Shown: one piece after another, positions 25,553 through 35,636 of the stretch
Numbering within the stretch: the first letter of the stretch is position 1
Layout of the letters: each line of letters opens with the position of its first letter
Origin: an uncultured Naasia sp.
Lineage (GTDB): Bacteria; Actinomycetota; Actinomycetes; Actinomycetales; Microbacteriaceae
Reading direction: 5' to 3'
Assembly: GCA_913778905.1 (NCBI GenBank)
Contig: CAJYYA010000016.1
Coordinates: 186,001 to 250,000 of the forward strand
DNA length: 64,000 nucleotides
Notes under the pieces: generated by a model
Databases searched by the model: none
Seen by the model: the letters and a program-made list of their open reading frames with translations, nothing else
What the model was told of the DNA's origin: nothing
Translations under genes and position numbers: made by a program

Positions 25553-28504
25553 CACGCTGCTCCAGGGGGCGTCAGCGACCTCGGGGACGGGGGCGTTCAC
25601 GAGGCGCCAGACGCGGTCGCGCGTGAACGGGGTCTCATAGGGCCGGGTTCCCAAGGCGTGGCGGATGGCGTTACCGAGAGCGGCGGCGACAGGGTTGTAG
25701 GGCGACTCGCTCATCGACTTCGCGCCGAACGGACCGAGGTCGTCGCTCGTCTCGGCGAAGTACACCTCGGTCTCGGGGATGTCCGCCATCTGAGGCACCC
25801 GATAGGTGCGGAAAACCGGGTTCTGCACCAATCCCTCACCGTCGAGCATGACCTCCTCGAGCATGGCGCCGCCGATCGCCTGCGCCACCCCGCCCTCGAC
25901 CTGGCCGCGGCACTGCTCGGGGTTCATGACCGTGCCCGCATCGGCGGACTGGATGCTCTGCAGAATCCGCACCGTGCCCGTCCCTGTGTCGACGGCGACG
26001 CGGAACGCCTGCACATTGAAGGCCAAGGAACGCCACTCGCCGATCTCACTACCGTCGGCGACGAGACCGTCGCCGATCCGGCGCTGCTCGGGGCCCGCCG
26101 CGATGACCTCGGCGAACGAGACGAGCTGCTCACCCGCGCGGACACCGTCGGGCTCGAGCACGCAGTCGGTGACCGAGACGTCGGCGATCCGCGACGCCGT
26201 CGCGAGCATCTCGGCGCGGAGGGCCGTCGCCGCGACGAACAGCGCCTTACCCGCGACCGTGATGCCGGCCGAGGCGAAGGCGCCCGTGTCGTAGCGGGCA
26301 GCATCCGTGTCGGACTGGCGGATCCGGATCCGCTCGACCGTGGTCCCGAGGACGGTCGACACGATCTGCCCGTGGACGGTCGTGGTGCCGTTGCCGAACT
26401 CCGTCGTGCCGACGCCGAGGTCGTAGTGACCGTCGGGGCGGAGCGTCACCGTGACCTGCGACATGTGTCCGCGCGGGGCGAGCGTTGCGATCATGGAGGC
26501 GGCCATTCCCTCGCCGACCCTCCAACGCTCCCCCGTCGGTGCCTCGACGCCGTTGCCGCGCCGCAGGGCGGTTTCGGCCAGATCGAGACACTGATCGAGT
26601 CCGTAGCTACCCCAGACGAGGTCGTGCTCGGCCTCGCCGGAGTTACCGACGACCGGGTCGCCGTCGCGCAGCGCGTTGATGCGGCGCATCTCGAAAGGGT
26701 CGATGCCGAGGCGGTGGGCGAGTTCGTCCATCGCGGACTCGACACCGAGAATCAGCTGCCCGAGACCGTAGCCGCGGAACGCGCCGGAGGGGACGTTGTT
26801 CGTGTAGACCACCTCGGCGTCGACGCGCCGCACCGGTGAACGGTAGAGCGCGAGCGACTCGGAGACGCCGTGGAACATGACGCCGCGCGAATGGTTGCCA
26901 TAGGCGCCGGTGTCGCTCAAGACGTCGACGGCCATGGCGGTGAGGCGGCCGTCCCTCCTCGCGCCCAGCGTGACCTTCACCCGCATCGGGTGTCGGACGC
27001 TCGTGCGCTGGAACTCGTCGGTGCGGCTCATCTCCCACGCGACCTTGCGGCCCAGCTTGAGGACGGCGAAACCGACGAGATCCTCGGTGAACATCTCCTG
27101 CTTGCCGCCGAACCCGCCGCCGACGCGCGCCGTGAACACGCGGACCTTCTCGCGGGGCAGCTCGAGAAGGTTCGCGAGTTCATCGCGGACGAGGAAGGGC
27201 ACCTGCGTGCTCGTGCGCAGAACGAGTCGTCCGTCGTCGTCGAGCCAGCCGATGGATCCGTGGGTCTCGAGCTGGGCGTGCGAGACCCGCTGGGTCCGCC
27301 ACGTGCCGGTGACGACCTCGTCGGCCTCGGCGAGACCCGCGTCGAGGTCGCCGAATCCGGTGTGCAGAGCGACGATGACGTTGCGCATCGCGTCGTCGAC
27401 CCGATCGTCGACCGTGCGGTCGGCATGCAGAACGGGTGCGCCCGGCTGGCGGGCTTCCTCCGGGTCGAAGACCGCGGGGAGCACCTCGTATTCGACATCG
27501 ATGAGGCGGCAGGCGAGCTCCGCCGTGGCGACGGAGTCGGCGACGACGGCGGCGATCCGCTGGCCCTTGAAGCGCACCACGTCGTCGAGCATCCGCGTGT
27601 CGTCGGGATCGTCGTCCCGGTGCTCGTGGCGGGCGGTCGAGTAGCGCTTCGCGGGCACGTCGTGATGCGTGAGCACGAGCTCCACCCCGGGGAGACCCTC
27701 GGCGAGCCTGGTGTCGATCCGGACGATGCGCGCGTGGGCGTGCGGGCTGCCGAGCACGCGGAGATGCAGTGCGTCGGTGAGGTCGGTGTCGAAGGTGAAG
27801 GGTTCGGATCCGTTCACGACTCGGCGTGATGCGGGGGGCAGCGGCGAGGTGCCGACCGCACCCGCGTGGTTGTACGGGTGTTCCGGCTCAGTTGGTACGC
27901 CGGAACGTTCGCATTCGGCCGGAATACCCGTGGAAGGGGTGGGGGTGGGGCAGCAGGAGTCCGCACGTTTCGGCGAGACGGGCTCGCCGGAACGTGCGGT
28001 CTGGGCCGGAACATCCGATCGAGGGGGGAGGCCGGTGCTGCCGAGGTTCTGGGCGCCGCGGCGGCGGGTGCTCTCGGCGACGCCGGCGTGGATCGAGTCG
28101 CGGATCGATCGGTAGCCCGTGCAGCGGCAGAGGCTTCCCTTCATCCGGCGCGGAAGGTCGGCGAGGTCCTCCTCGCCCAGCGTCGAGGCGGTCACGATCA
28201 TGCCCGGCGTGCAGAATCCGCACTGGAAGCCGAAATGCTCGCTGAAGGCCTCCTGCATCGGGTGCAGCTCATCGCCGTCCGCCAAGCCCTGAACGGTCGT
28301 GACGGTGCGGCCCTCGACACGGGGCGCGGGGTAGATGCAGGAGTGGACGGGCTGACCGTCGACCAGGACGGCGCAGGCCCCGCAGTCGCCGGCGTCGCAG
28401 CCCTTCTTGACCTCGAACCGCCCTTGTTCACGCAGCAGCGTCCGCAGAACCTGGCCCGGGCGCGGCTCGGCCTCGACACCCTCGCCGTTGACCTCGAACC
28501 TCAT
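25544..28504 (-). CDS. Xanthine dehydrogenase: [2Fe-2S] and molybdenum domains fused in one chain
   Basis: 986 residues from ATG 28504, which overlaps the FAD-subunit stop (ATGA). Residues 1-140 are the iron-sulfur part: Cys36, 41, 44 and 56 bind the plant-type cluster, and Cys95, 98, 126 and 128 the second one. Residues about 228-986 are the molybdopterin domain, with [23 protein letters not shown] and [12 protein letters not shown] carrying the catalytic Glu. In most bacteria these are separate subunits. The joining segment (about 145-225) is low-complexity, encoded by a palindromic repeat region. It should oxidise hypoxanthine/xanthine to urate; aldehyde or other purine substrates are possible. 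XdhC and a MocA-like protein nearby fit a molybdenum enzyme. Confidence 0.9.
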   Translation of the reverse strand: MRFEVNGEGVEAEPRPGQVLRTLLREQGRFEVKKGCDAGDCGACAVLVDGQPVHSCIYPAPRVEGRTVTTVQGLADGDELHPMQEAFSEHFGFQCGFCTPGMIVTASTLGEEDLADLPRRMKGSLCRCTGYRSIRDSIHAGVAESTRRRGAQNLGSTGLPPRSDVPAQTARSGEPVSPKRADSCCPTPTPSTGIPAECERSGVPTEPEHPYNHAGAVGTSPLPPASRRVVNGSEPFTFDTDLTDALHLRVLGSPHAHARIVRIDTRLAEGLPGVELVLTHHDVPAKRYSTARHEHRDDDPDDTRMLDDVVRFKGQRIAAVVADSVATAELACRLIDVEYEVLPAVFDPEEARQPGAPVLHADRTVDDRVDDAMRNVIVALHTGFGDLDAGLAEADEVVTGTWRTQRVSHAQLETHGSIGWLDDDGRLVLRTSTQVPFLVRDELANLLELPREKVRVFTARVGGGFGGKQEMFTEDLVGFAVLKLGRKVAWEMSRTDEFQRTSVRHPMRVKVTLGARRDGRLTAMAVDVLSDTGAYGNHSRGVMFHGVSESLALYRSPVRRVDAEVVYTNNVPSGAFRGYGLGQLILGVESAMDELAHRLGIDPFEMRRINALRDGDPVVGNSGEAEHDLVWGSYGLDQCLDLAETALRRGNGVEAPTGERWRVGEGMAASMIATLAPRGHMSQVTVTLRPDGHYDLGVGTTEFGNGTTTVHGQIVSTVLGTTVERIRIRQSDTDAARYDTGAFASAGITVAGKALFVAATALRAEMLATASRIADVSVTDCVLEPDGVRAGEQLVSFAEVIAAGPEQRRIGDGLVADGSEIGEWRSLAFNVQAFRVAVDTGTGTVRILQSIQSADAGTVMNPEQCRGQVEGGVAQAIGGAMLEEVMLDGEGLVQNPVFRTYRVPQMADIPETEVYFAETSDDLGPFGAKSMSESPYNPVAAALGNAIRHALGTRPYETPFTRDRVWRLVNAPVPEVADAPWSSVQD
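27880..28018. repeat. Palindromic repeat cluster inside the xanthine dehydrogenase gene
   Basis: A near-perfect 17-bp inverted repeat (27961-27977 with 27983-27999, loop ACGGG), a smaller one (27880-27887 with 27899-27906), and an imperfect direct repeat starting CGCCGGAACGT at 27898 and 27985. The array is read in frame and gives a duplicated peptide ([26 protein letters not shown]) in the linker between the two enzyme domains. Confidence 0.7.
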
Positions 28505-29313
28505 GCGCCCATCTCCAGCTCTGAACGGATCTCTTCGAGCAGCACCCGTGAGACGCCGAGGCGCCAGTCTGCGCTGCCCAGGGGGTCGCTGTAGTAACCG
28601 TCCGCGGCCGTGACGTCTGCAGCCAGGGCCGCTGCGCCCGGCAGAGCCGAGTAGCGCAGGACGACCGGAGTGAGAGTCGCAGCGGTGATGCTGAAGACCG
28701 CGGATCCGTCCGCGTCGACGCGGCCGGTCAGCACCGCGCCGGACCGCCCCAGCTCGGCGAGAGCGATCTTCCGGTACCCGGTGCGGGCCCGCAGGGCGTG
28801 CTCGGGGATGTGGATGCTGCGCAGCACGTCGCCGGGGCGCAGGTGGTTCTCCGCGTTGCCGGCCATGAGGTCGACGACGGAGACGGTGTAGTCCGATCCG
28901 TCGGCGGACCACACGAATGCGGTCGCGTCGAGCGCCGCGCTCAGCGACACCATCCCGGCCGCGGCGAACGACTGGCAGATGTTGCCGCCGACGGTCGCGG
29001 TGTTCCAGATCTTGAAGGATGCGAGCAGCGCCGAGGCGCACTGGGCGAAGAGCGGCTGAGCGTGCCAGCCGTCCTGTTGGGGAAGGGCGAGGAGGTCGGC
29101 GATCGTGCAGGTGGCCGCGACGATGAGCCCGCCGTCCTCCGGCAATTCCAGCGGCGTCCACCCCATGGACGTGATGTCGACGAATCCGCTCGTCTCGAGC
29201 TGAGGCTCGGAGTACAGCCAGGTGCCGCCGCCGAGGATCTTCTCGCCCTGCTCGAGAGCGAGATCCGCCCGGGTGGTGGCGCGGCGGTAGGTCGTGACCG
29301 TATTCAGATCCAT
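28501..29313 (-). CDS. Xanthine dehydrogenase FAD-binding subunit
   Basis: 270 residues, the usual size of the medium subunit. [12 protein letters not shown] and the stretch [21 protein letters not shown] are the two FAD-binding signatures of the CoxM/XdhB family, followed by the CO-dehydrogenase flavoprotein C-terminal domain. The FAD subunit takes electrons from the iron-sulfur clusters and passes them to NAD or oxygen. Translation is coupled to the fused Fe-S/Mo gene by an ATGA overlap. The upstream gap to the phosphorylase gene (219 bases) holds a long inverted repeat rather than a gene. Confidence 0.9.
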   Translation of the reverse strand: MDLNTVTTYRRATTRADLALEQGEKILGGGTWLYSEPQLETSGFVDITSMGWTPLELPEDGGLIVAATCTIADLLALPQQDGWHAQPLFAQCASALLASFKIWNTATVGGNICQSFAAAGMVSLSAALDATAFVWSADGSDYTVSVVDLMAGNAENHLRPGDVLRSIHIPEHALRARTGYRKIALAELGRSGAVLTGRVDADGSAVFSITAATLTPVVLRYSALPGAAALAADVTAADGYYSDPLGSADWRLGVSRVLLEEIRSELEMGA

Positions 29314-29427
29314 GCCGACTCCGTCCGCTTCGATGCCATCCGTCTCGACCGCGATGCCGCGGGCGTCCTGTCAGTGAACACCACCCGGGTGACGCGGGTG
29401 TTACGGCCCTCCCGCCCCGCGCGGTCA

Positions 29428-29515
29428 CTTCCCGAATCACGGAGATTTCGGGTCCGATTCACACCTTCATGCCGATCCGGGCCTCTGAGGAACACAATCT
29501 CCGTGATTTGGGAAG
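29428..29515. repeat. Long inverted repeat, copy 2 of the variable-arm class
   Basis: Arms of 19 bases (29428-29446 and 29497-29515) pair with one G:U-type exception across a 50-base interior. The interior has CCGATTC and TCATGCCGATCCGGG, shared with the copy at 30468. Lies between the nucleoside phosphorylase and xanthine dehydrogenase FAD genes. Confidence 0.7.
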
Positions 29516-29532
29516 GACGGGGGCCGAGCGGG

Positions 29533-30300
29533 TCAGAGCTCGAGGGTGACCGCGGTGTCGAGAGCGACCTGGATGCTGCGCATCCAGCCGGCCTTGAGGG
29601 CGTCGCCGTGGCCGTCATAGAGGCTCGCGCCGTCGACGAGATTGCTGGACGTCGCGCAGATCATGCCCGCGCGAAGGCCTCGGAGACGGGCGACCACGTA
29701 GAGCGCCGAGCTCTCCATCTCGACGTTCAGAACCCCCAAACCCTGGAGTTGAGCGATCCACTCGGGAGTCTCCGCGTAGAACGCGTCGTCACTCGCGTTG
29801 ACCCCCGCGAAACTGCTGGTTCCGGTGCCGGCGACGGCCTCCTCGGCGAGGCGGCGCAGGGTGAGCGCGATCTCGAGATCGGGGACGGCGGGGAAACCGT
29901 GGTGCGCGTAGGCCGGGGTCGTGCCGTCATTGCGGAGCGTGCCCTCGCTCACGAGCAGGTCACCGGGGCGGATCCCCGGTTGCAACGCCGCCGAGCTGCC
30001 GACCCGGATGAACGAGGTGACGCCGACCCGTGCGAGCTCCTCGACGGCGATCGCGGTCGACGGGCAGCCCATCCCGGTGGAGGTCGCGGTGATGAGCCGC
30101 CCCTTGTACATCCCCGTCATCGTGCGGTGCTCGCGGTTGTGCGCGACCTCGCGGACGTCGGTGAGGAACTCCGCGATCATCGGCACGCGGAAGGGATCGC
30201 CCGGCAGGAGCGCGACCGTCGAGACCTCGCCCGGGGCGATGCCGATGTGGTACTGCCGGGCTGTGGTTCCGGCGGCGGATTTGTCGACGATGGTGGTCAT
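29533..30300 (-). CDS. Nucleoside phosphorylase, uridine phosphorylase-like
   Basis: 255 residues from ATG 30300, with GAAGGAG 7 bases upstream; the open frame continues further but without protein character. YHIGIAPGEVSTVALLPGDPFRV holds the phosphate-binding GD, STGMGCPSTAIAVEEL the ribose site, and NVEMESSALYVVA the family signature Met-Glu that contacts the sugar. It splits a nucleoside with phosphate into base and ribose-1-phosphate. The sequence is nearer Udp than DeoD, but the purine gene setting leaves inosine or guanosine possible. It stands in a run of leftward purine genes. Confidence 0.82.
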   Translation of the reverse strand: MTTIVDKSAAGTTARQYHIGIAPGEVSTVALLPGDPFRVPMIAEFLTDVREVAHNREHRTMTGMYKGRLITATSTGMGCPSTAIAVEELARVGVTSFIRVGSSAALQPGIRPGDLLVSEGTLRNDGTTPAYAHHGFPAVPDLEIALTLRRLAEEAVAGTGTSSFAGVNASDDAFYAETPEWIAQLQGLGVLNVEMESSALYVVARLRGLRAGMICATSSNLVDGASLYDGHGDALKAGWMRSIQVALDTAVTLEL

Positions 30301-30467
30301 GCGTGCTCCTTCGACAGGGCGGGCACAAGCGCACCCGCCAGGGGTTCGCCCCCGCCTGGTGCCGTCGCGACGAGCGCTACCGCACGGTGATAGGACACGT
30401 GATGCGGCTGACATTACAGCCGGGTTGTGACGCCCGTGTTTCCCGCTGGCGCACGCGCCCACGGCGG

Positions 30468-30555
30468 CTGACCGAATGAAGGAGAAAACGGCCGATTCGA
30501 ACCCGCTCATGCGGATCGGGGGCCTTGACGGGCGTTTTCTCCTTCATTCGGTCAG
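30468..30555. repeat. Long inverted repeat, copy 3 of the variable-arm class
   Basis: Perfect 23-bp arms (30468-30490 and 30533-30555) around 42 bases. The interior has CCGATTCGAACCCGC and TCATGCGGATCGGGG, matching the core of the copy at 29428 although the arms are unrelated. Lies between the nucleoside hydrolase stop and the phosphorylase gene. Confidence 0.75.
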
Positions 30556-30598
30556 TGACCAGCGCGTGGGGTCCTGCCGGCGGCGGACCGAGACCGGG

Positions 30599-31567
30599 TC
30601 AGGCCTTGAGGAGCTCCTGCAGCAGCTGCGGACCGAACGGCTCGTCGACCGTGAGCACGACCGTGTGACGAGCGCCCTCGACAGGCGGGTTCCCGCGGTA
30701 CATGCCGCGAAGGTCGGCGACAGTGGCTCCGCGCGCGGGGCCGGATCCGGTCTCCACCTCGACCTTCACGACCGGGGCGAGCGACGGAACGACGTCGCCT
30801 GTGGCGATGGCGACGGCCAGTGGGTCGTGCAGCGTGCACTCGCGGACACCGAGGATCGTGTCGTAGAAGCGGTAGTAGGTCTCGAGGATCGCGGCGACCG
30901 TCTGCTGCAGCTCACCTTCGGCGGCCGCGAGCTGCTCCCGGTCGTCGTGCGTGAGTCGGTGGTGCATGGTGACATCGAGGCCGACCATGGTGACGGGCCA
31001 CGCGGCCTCGAAGACCGCCGCCGCGGCCTCGGGATCGTGCGCGATGTTGGCCTCGGCGGCGGGCGACAGGTTTCCCGGCGCGAGGGCCGCGCCGCCCATG
31101 ATCGTCACGCGGGCGACGCGCGACCCGAGCGACGGGTCGCGCTCGAGCGCGATGGCGAGGTTCGTGAGCGGTCCGATCGCGATGATCTCGAGAGCTCCGT
31201 CGTGCTCGTGCGAGAGGCGGATGAGCAGGTCGGCCGCGTCCTCGGCGATGGGCTCGCCACCACGGTCCAGGTCGACGTCGCCGACCCCGTTGACGCCGTG
31301 GATGTGCGCCGGTCCCCCGGCGTAGGGCGCGCGGAAGTGGTCGAACTGGCCCACGGCGACCGGGATGTCCTCGAAGCCCTGAAGCTTCAGGAGGTCGAGG
31401 GTGTTGCGGGCGCCCTGCTCAGCCGAGACGTTGCCACTGACGGTGCCGATGCCGACTGTGCGGTGAGTGGTCCGCGAGAGGAGGTAGACGAGCGCCAATG
31501 TGTCGTCGATGCCCGTGTCGCAGTCGAAGTAGACGGGAACGCGGGTGTCGGAAGCGGAGGTGGTCAT
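30599..31567 (-). CDS. Inosine/uridine-preferring nucleoside hydrolase
   Basis: 322 residues from ATG 31567, which overlaps the deaminase stop (ATGA). VYFDCDTGIDDTLAL is the calcium-binding DxDxxxDD signature of the family, and IAIGPLTNLAIAL, VTIMGGA and LHDPLAVA complete the active site. It hydrolyses the N-glycosidic bond of nucleosides to free base and ribose, feeding bases into the deaminase and xanthine dehydrogenase steps encoded around it. Substrate preference among inosine, uridine and others cannot be read from the sequence. Confidence 0.88.
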   Translation of the reverse strand: MTTSASDTRVPVYFDCDTGIDDTLALVYLLSRTTHRTVGIGTVSGNVSAEQGARNTLDLLKLQGFEDIPVAVGQFDHFRAPYAGGPAHIHGVNGVGDVDLDRGGEPIAEDAADLLIRLSHEHDGALEIIAIGPLTNLAIALERDPSLGSRVARVTIMGGAALAPGNLSPAAEANIAHDPEAAAAVFEAAWPVTMVGLDVTMHHRLTHDDREQLAAAEGELQQTVAAILETYYRFYDTILGVRECTLHDPLAVAIATGDVVPSLAPVVKVEVETGSGPARGATVADLRGMYRGNPPVEGARHTVVLTVDEPFGPQLLQELLKA

Positions 31568-32922
31568 GCGAGTCCTGCCAGTCGTTCGGCGGCGAGCGCC
31601 CCGCGCCGCGCGAGGGCTCTCCGATCGGTCTTCGTGAGGTCGCCCTGATGGACGACCGTGTCGCCGCCGACGAGCAGAAGCTCGAGGGGCGGCGTGGCGC
31701 CGAGGGTGAGTGCGGCGACGGGGTCGGCGATCCCGGCGTGCTCGACGTCGTCGATCCGCCAGGCGGCGATGTCGGCGAGCTTGCCGACTTCGAGCGAGCC
31801 GATCTCGGCCTCTCGGCCCAGCACCCGGGCGCCGCCCATGGTAGCCAGTCGCAGGGCCGATCTTCCTGTCATCCGGTCGGCGCCCGCGCCGAGACGGCCG
31901 ACGAGGACGGCCTGGCGGATCTCGTCCCCGAGCCGGCCCGACTCGTTCGACGCCGCCCCATCGACGCCGAGCCCGACTTTCACCCCGGCGGCGATCATCG
32001 CCGGCACGGGCGCGATGCCCGCGGCGAGACGTGCGTTCGACGACGGGCAGTGGGCGACCCCGGTGCCGGTCCGGGCGAACGTGCGGATGTCGCGCTCGTC
32101 GAGGTGCACGCAGTGCGCCATCCACACGTCCTCTCCCAGCCATCCGAGGCCCTCGAGGTAGTCGGTCGGCCCCATCCCGAACCGTTCGCGGCAGAACGCC
32201 TCCTCCTCCACCGTCTCGGCTCCGTGCGTGTGCAGACGAACGCCGAGCTCACGACCGAGCACTGCGGACTCGCGGAGCAGATCCGCAGTCACGGAGAAGG
32301 GCGAGCACGGTGCGAGCGCGATGCGCACTCGGGAGTCGAAGCTCGGATCGTGGAGGCGGGCCACCGCGTCGGCACTCGCCGTGAGGATCGCATCGGTGGT
32401 CTCGACGGCGAAGTCGGGCGGGAGACCGCCCTGCGAACGGCCGAGATCCATGGAACCGCGGGTCGCGTGCAGCCGGATCCCGATGTCGCTCGCCGCGTGG
32501 ACGATGCCGCCCAGGATGTCGCCGCCCCCGCGAGGGAAGACGTAGTGATGGTCGGCGACCGTGGTGCAACCGGACCTCGCCAGCACCGCCATCGCCGCAG
32601 CGGCCCCCGCCTCGACGAGGTCCGCGTCGATGCGCGCCCACGTCGGGTAGAGCGCCACGAGCCAGTCGAACAGGATGGAGTCCTGCGCCCAGCCTCGGGT
32701 CAGCCACTGGTAGAGGTGGTGGTGCGTGTTGACCAGGCCGGGTGTGACGAGGCAGCCGCCGGCATCGGTGACGTCGGCGCCGTCCCGCAGTTCATCGGGG
32801 GCGGCACCGGGGCCGACGTGCGTGATGCGCCCGTCCTCGACGACGACGTAGCCCGCGCTGTGCTCGGTCTCGGAGGCATCGATGGTGGCGACATAGCCGC
32901 CCTCGATGATGCGTCGGGTCAT
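31564..32922 (-). CDS. Amidohydrolase, probable 8-oxoguanine/guanine deaminase
   Basis: 452 residues from ATG 32922, overlapping the XdhC stop (ATGA). TPGLVNTHHHLYQWLTRGWA holds the metal HxH, with further ligands in LHTHGAE, AHCVHLD and LGVDGAASNESG. The segment SILFDWLVALYPTWARID is characteristic of 8-oxoguanine deaminases within the AtzA/TrzN-like group. The reaction would give urate from 8-oxoguanine (or xanthine from guanine), fitting the purine operon. A cytosine-deaminase-fold guanine deaminase is encoded separately at 41577, so an 8-oxoguanine role here would avoid redundancy. Triazine-type amines are a less likely alternative. Confidence 0.82.
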   Translation of the reverse strand: MTRRIIEGGYVATIDASETEHSAGYVVVEDGRITHVGPGAAPDELRDGADVTDAGGCLVTPGLVNTHHHLYQWLTRGWAQDSILFDWLVALYPTWARIDADLVEAGAAAAMAVLARSGCTTVADHHYVFPRGGGDILGGIVHAASDIGIRLHATRGSMDLGRSQGGLPPDFAVETTDAILTASADAVARLHDPSFDSRVRIALAPCSPFSVTADLLRESAVLGRELGVRLHTHGAETVEEEAFCRERFGMGPTDYLEGLGWLGEDVWMAHCVHLDERDIRTFARTGTGVAHCPSSNARLAAGIAPVPAMIAAGVKVGLGVDGAASNESGRLGDEIRQAVLVGRLGAGADRMTGRSALRLATMGGARVLGREAEIGSLEVGKLADIAAWRIDDVEHAGIADPVAALTLGATPPLELLLVGGDTVVHQGDLTKTDRRALARRGALAAERLAGLA

Positions 32923-34100
32923 GGGCGGCTCCTGTCGAGGCTGTCGGATTCGGGTTCCGGGCCCTCGAGGCGGGCCGAGGTGGCACGGTGGATGGGGCCG
33001 TCGAGGTCGCGCAAGGGGAGGCCGCTTCCGCCGGCCTTCGCCGCGATGATCTCGGCGAGGATCGCGACCGCGGTCTCCTCGGGGCTGCTCGCGCCGAGGT
33101 CGAGGCCGATGGGCGATCGGAGGCGGGCGATCGCGTGATCGGGGACCCCCGCCTCGCGGAGGGCGCGGACGCGACGCTCGTGCGTGCTGCGCGACCCGAG
33201 GGCTCCGACGAAGCCGGCCGGCGACAGGAGCGCCTCGCGGAGCACGGGGAGATCGAAGCGATCGTCGTGGCTGAGGACGCATAGGGCGCTGCGGTGGTCG
33301 AGTGAGTCGGCGATGCCGGCCAAGTAGAGATTCGGCCACTCGACCACGACCTCGTCGGCGGCCGGGAAGCGGATAGTGGTCGCGAACGCGGGCCGAGCGT
33401 CGCAGACGATGATCCGGTATCCCAGCGGCCGGGCGGCGACGGCGAGCGCCGCAGCGAATTCGACCGCTCCGATGAGGATCAGCAGCGGAGCCGCGGCTCG
33501 GCTCTCGATGAGCAGCTCCAGGGTCGAATCGCCGCAATCCACGGTGCGACGACCCGTGATACCGGACGCGACGTCGCCGACGACGAGCGCCCTCAACGAG
33601 GAGATCGACGGGGCTGAGACGGAATCGTGGAGCGCCGCGTCGACTTCCTGCTCGGTCAGGTCGCCTTCGAGTCCGGAGCCGGAAGCTCCCGCGAGGGTGC
33701 GCCCCAGCAACGCCGCCGGTCCCCCGATGACCGTCGCGATGCCGGCCGGCCGACCGGCTCGCGCGGCCTCGAGCTCGGCGCGGACTGACGGGGATCCCAC
33801 GCGCATGACGATGACGTCGAGTTCCCCGCCGCAGCTGAGGCCGACCGCGAAAGCGTCCTCATCGGTGAAGCCGAAGCGCGCCGCCTCGGGCCGGCCGGTG
33901 TCGAGAACCCGTTCGCAGGCGTCCACGGCCGCGCCCTCGACGCACCCGCCCGAGATGCTGCCGATGACGTCTCCGTCTGCGACGGCCATCGAGGTGCCGA
34001 CGGTACGCGGGGCACTGCCGAGCACTCCGCTGACGGTCGCCACCGTCACGGTCCGCCCGGCGTCGAGCGCGGCGAGGAGCCGATCGGCGATCTCGAGCAT
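32919..34100 (-). CDS. xdhC: XdhC/CoxI-family molybdenum cofactor maturation protein
   Basis: 393 residues from ATG 34100 (MLEIADRLLAALD). The N-terminal XdhC domain has SAPRTVGTSMAVADG and GSISGGCVEGA. The C-terminal Rossmann part has LIGAVEFAAALAVAARPLGY and VVVEWPNLYL. XdhC proteins bind sulfurated molybdenum cofactor and insert it into xanthine dehydrogenase. First gene of the xdhC-deaminase-hydrolase operon, all coupled by ATGA overlaps, and divergent from allantoinase. The two Cys residues kept (GGCVEG and LSCGGEL) match the usual positions. Confidence 0.88.
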   Translation of the reverse strand: MLEIADRLLAALDAGRTVTVATVSGVLGSAPRTVGTSMAVADGDVIGSISGGCVEGAAVDACERVLDTGRPEAARFGFTDEDAFAVGLSCGGELDVIVMRVGSPSVRAELEAARAGRPAGIATVIGGPAALLGRTLAGASGSGLEGDLTEQEVDAALHDSVSAPSISSLRALVVGDVASGITGRRTVDCGDSTLELLIESRAAAPLLILIGAVEFAAALAVAARPLGYRIIVCDARPAFATTIRFPAADEVVVEWPNLYLAGIADSLDHRSALCVLSHDDRFDLPVLREALLSPAGFVGALGSRSTHERRVRALREAGVPDHAIARLRSPIGLDLGASSPEETAVAILAEIIAAKAGGSGLPLRDLDGPIHRATSARLEGPEPESDSLDRSRP

Positions 34101-34271
34101 GCTGGCGACCCCTCGCGAGAGCGTCGGCGTGTAACACCCCGGACGCATGGGACTGGTTCACTTCGTGGAGCGGCTGGGCTCACGCGGTCATAGCGACGCA
34201 AGCACCCCTCATCTGAACGATAGGCGTCCGATGTTTCGCGCAGGAACACGGACCGGCGAAAGGCGACCGAC

Positions 34272-35624
34272 GTGAGCGACGACACCTCGAACGACCGGGC
34301 GACCCACGCGGTTCTGGATCTCGTGATCGCGGCGGACCGGGTGCTGGTCGACGGCGTGTTCCGCCCCGCCGAGGTCGGAGTGCGCGGCGGGCTCATCGCC
34401 GAGGTCGCGACGGACGGGTCGCGGCTCACCGGCGCCCACCGAGTCGAGCTCGCCGCCGACGAGGTGCTGATCCCCGGTCTCGTCGATACCCACGTGCACA
34501 TCAACGAGCCGGGCCGCACCGAGTGGGAGGGCTTCGCTACCGCTACCTCCGCCGCTGCCGCCGGTGGGGTGACGACCCTGCTCGACATGCCCCTCAATTC
34601 GATCCCGCCCACCGTCGACGTCGACTCCCTGCATGTCAAGCAGGAAGCCGCTAAGGGTGCGATCTCGGTCGATGTCGGCTTCTGGGGTGGTGCGATCCCC
34701 TCCTCGCTCGGCCGACTCGACGAGTTGTGGAAGGCCGGCGTCTTCGGCTTCAAAGCGTTCCTCGCCCCCAGCGGGGTCGACGAGTTCCCCCACCTCGACC
34801 GCACCCAGCTGCGCCTGGCGCTCGAAGAGATCGCGTCGTTCGGCGGGCTGTTGATCGTGCACTGCGAGGACCCGGCGGTGCTCGAACGGTTCGCGACCGC
34901 GGGCAGCCCGACCTACCGGCTCTTCGAGGACTCCCGCCCGCCCGAGGCGGAACTCGACGCCATCGCGGCCGTCATCGACGGGGTGCGCGCCACCGGAGCG
35001 CGAGCGCACATCCTGCACCTGTCGACCGCCGCCGCGCTCCCGCTCATCGCGGCCGCGAAGGCGGAGGGACTGCCGGTGACGGCGGAGACCTGCCCCCACT
35101 ACCTCTCACTCGACGATTCGCGGATCCCGGACGGCGCCACGCAGTACAAGTGCTGCCCTCCCATCCGTGACGCCGCCAATCAGGACGCGCTCTGGGAGGG
35201 GCTTCTCGACGGAACGATCGACTTCATCGTGACCGACCACTCGCCCAGCACGCAGGCGATGAAGTTCGCCGGCGACGGGGACTTCCAGGTCGCGTGGGGC
35301 GGGATCGCCGGGCTGCAGCTCGGTCTGTCGGCCGTGTGGACGGAGGCGACGCGGCGGGGGATCCCCCTCTCCCGTGTGGTCGAGTGGATGTCCGGCGCGA
35401 CCGCAGCGTTCGCGAACCTCACGGATCGAGGCGCGATCGAGGCGGGTCGGCGTGCCGACCTCGCGGTCTTCGCTCCCGACGAGACGTTCGGGGTGGTGGC
35501 GGCCGAACTGCAGCACAAGAACCCCGTGACCGCCTACGACGGGCACCGGCTCACGGGTCGCGTCCGCCGCACCTGGCTGGCTGGCGGCGCCCCGGCGGAC
35601 GGCGCGCTGCTGCGACGGCCGTGA
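34272..35624 (+). CDS. allB: Allantoinase
   Basis: 450 residues from GTG 34272 (GAAAGGCG 8 bases upstream). LIPGLVDTHVHINEPGRTEWEGF holds the metal HxH, GFKAFLAPSGVDEFP the carbamylated Lys, and further ligands are in LIVHCED, HILHLST and IVTDHSPS. This is the full allantoinase pattern, distinct from dihydroorotase and hydantoinase. It opens allantoin to allantoate. It stands alone on the plus strand, divergent from xdhC across 171 bases, and converges on the MscS gene. It links urate oxidation (40633-44609) with allantoate use (45341-50568). Confidence 0.92.
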   Translation: MSDDTSNDRATHAVLDLVIAADRVLVDGVFRPAEVGVRGGLIAEVATDGSRLTGAHRVELAADEVLIPGLVDTHVHINEPGRTEWEGFATATSAAAAGGVTTLLDMPLNSIPPTVDVDSLHVKQEAAKGAISVDVGFWGGAIPSSLGRLDELWKAGVFGFKAFLAPSGVDEFPHLDRTQLRLALEEIASFGGLLIVHCEDPAVLERFATAGSPTYRLFEDSRPPEAELDAIAAVIDGVRATGARAHILHLSTAAALPLIAAAKAEGLPVTAETCPHYLSLDDSRIPDGATQYKCCPPIRDAANQDALWEGLLDGTIDFIVTDHSPSTQAMKFAGDGDFQVAWGGIAGLQLGLSAVWTEATRRGIPLSRVVEWMSGATAAFANLTDRGAIEAGRRADLAVFAPDETFGVVAAELQHKNPVTAYDGHRLTGRVRRTWLAGGAPADGALLRRP

Positions 35625-35636
35625 GCTCCCCCGGAG

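Noticed and set aside
28505-29440. Upstream extension of the fused xanthine dehydrogenase frame by 312 codons
   Set aside because: The extra peptide is low-complexity and lies over the FAD-subunit gene in another frame. The ATGA overlap at 28504 gives a clear start.
30491-30532. GGTTCGAATC on the minus strand inside an inverted repeat, resembling a tRNA T loop
   Set aside because: No acceptor, D or anticodon arms can be drawn around it, so it is not a tRNA or an obvious tRNA remnant.
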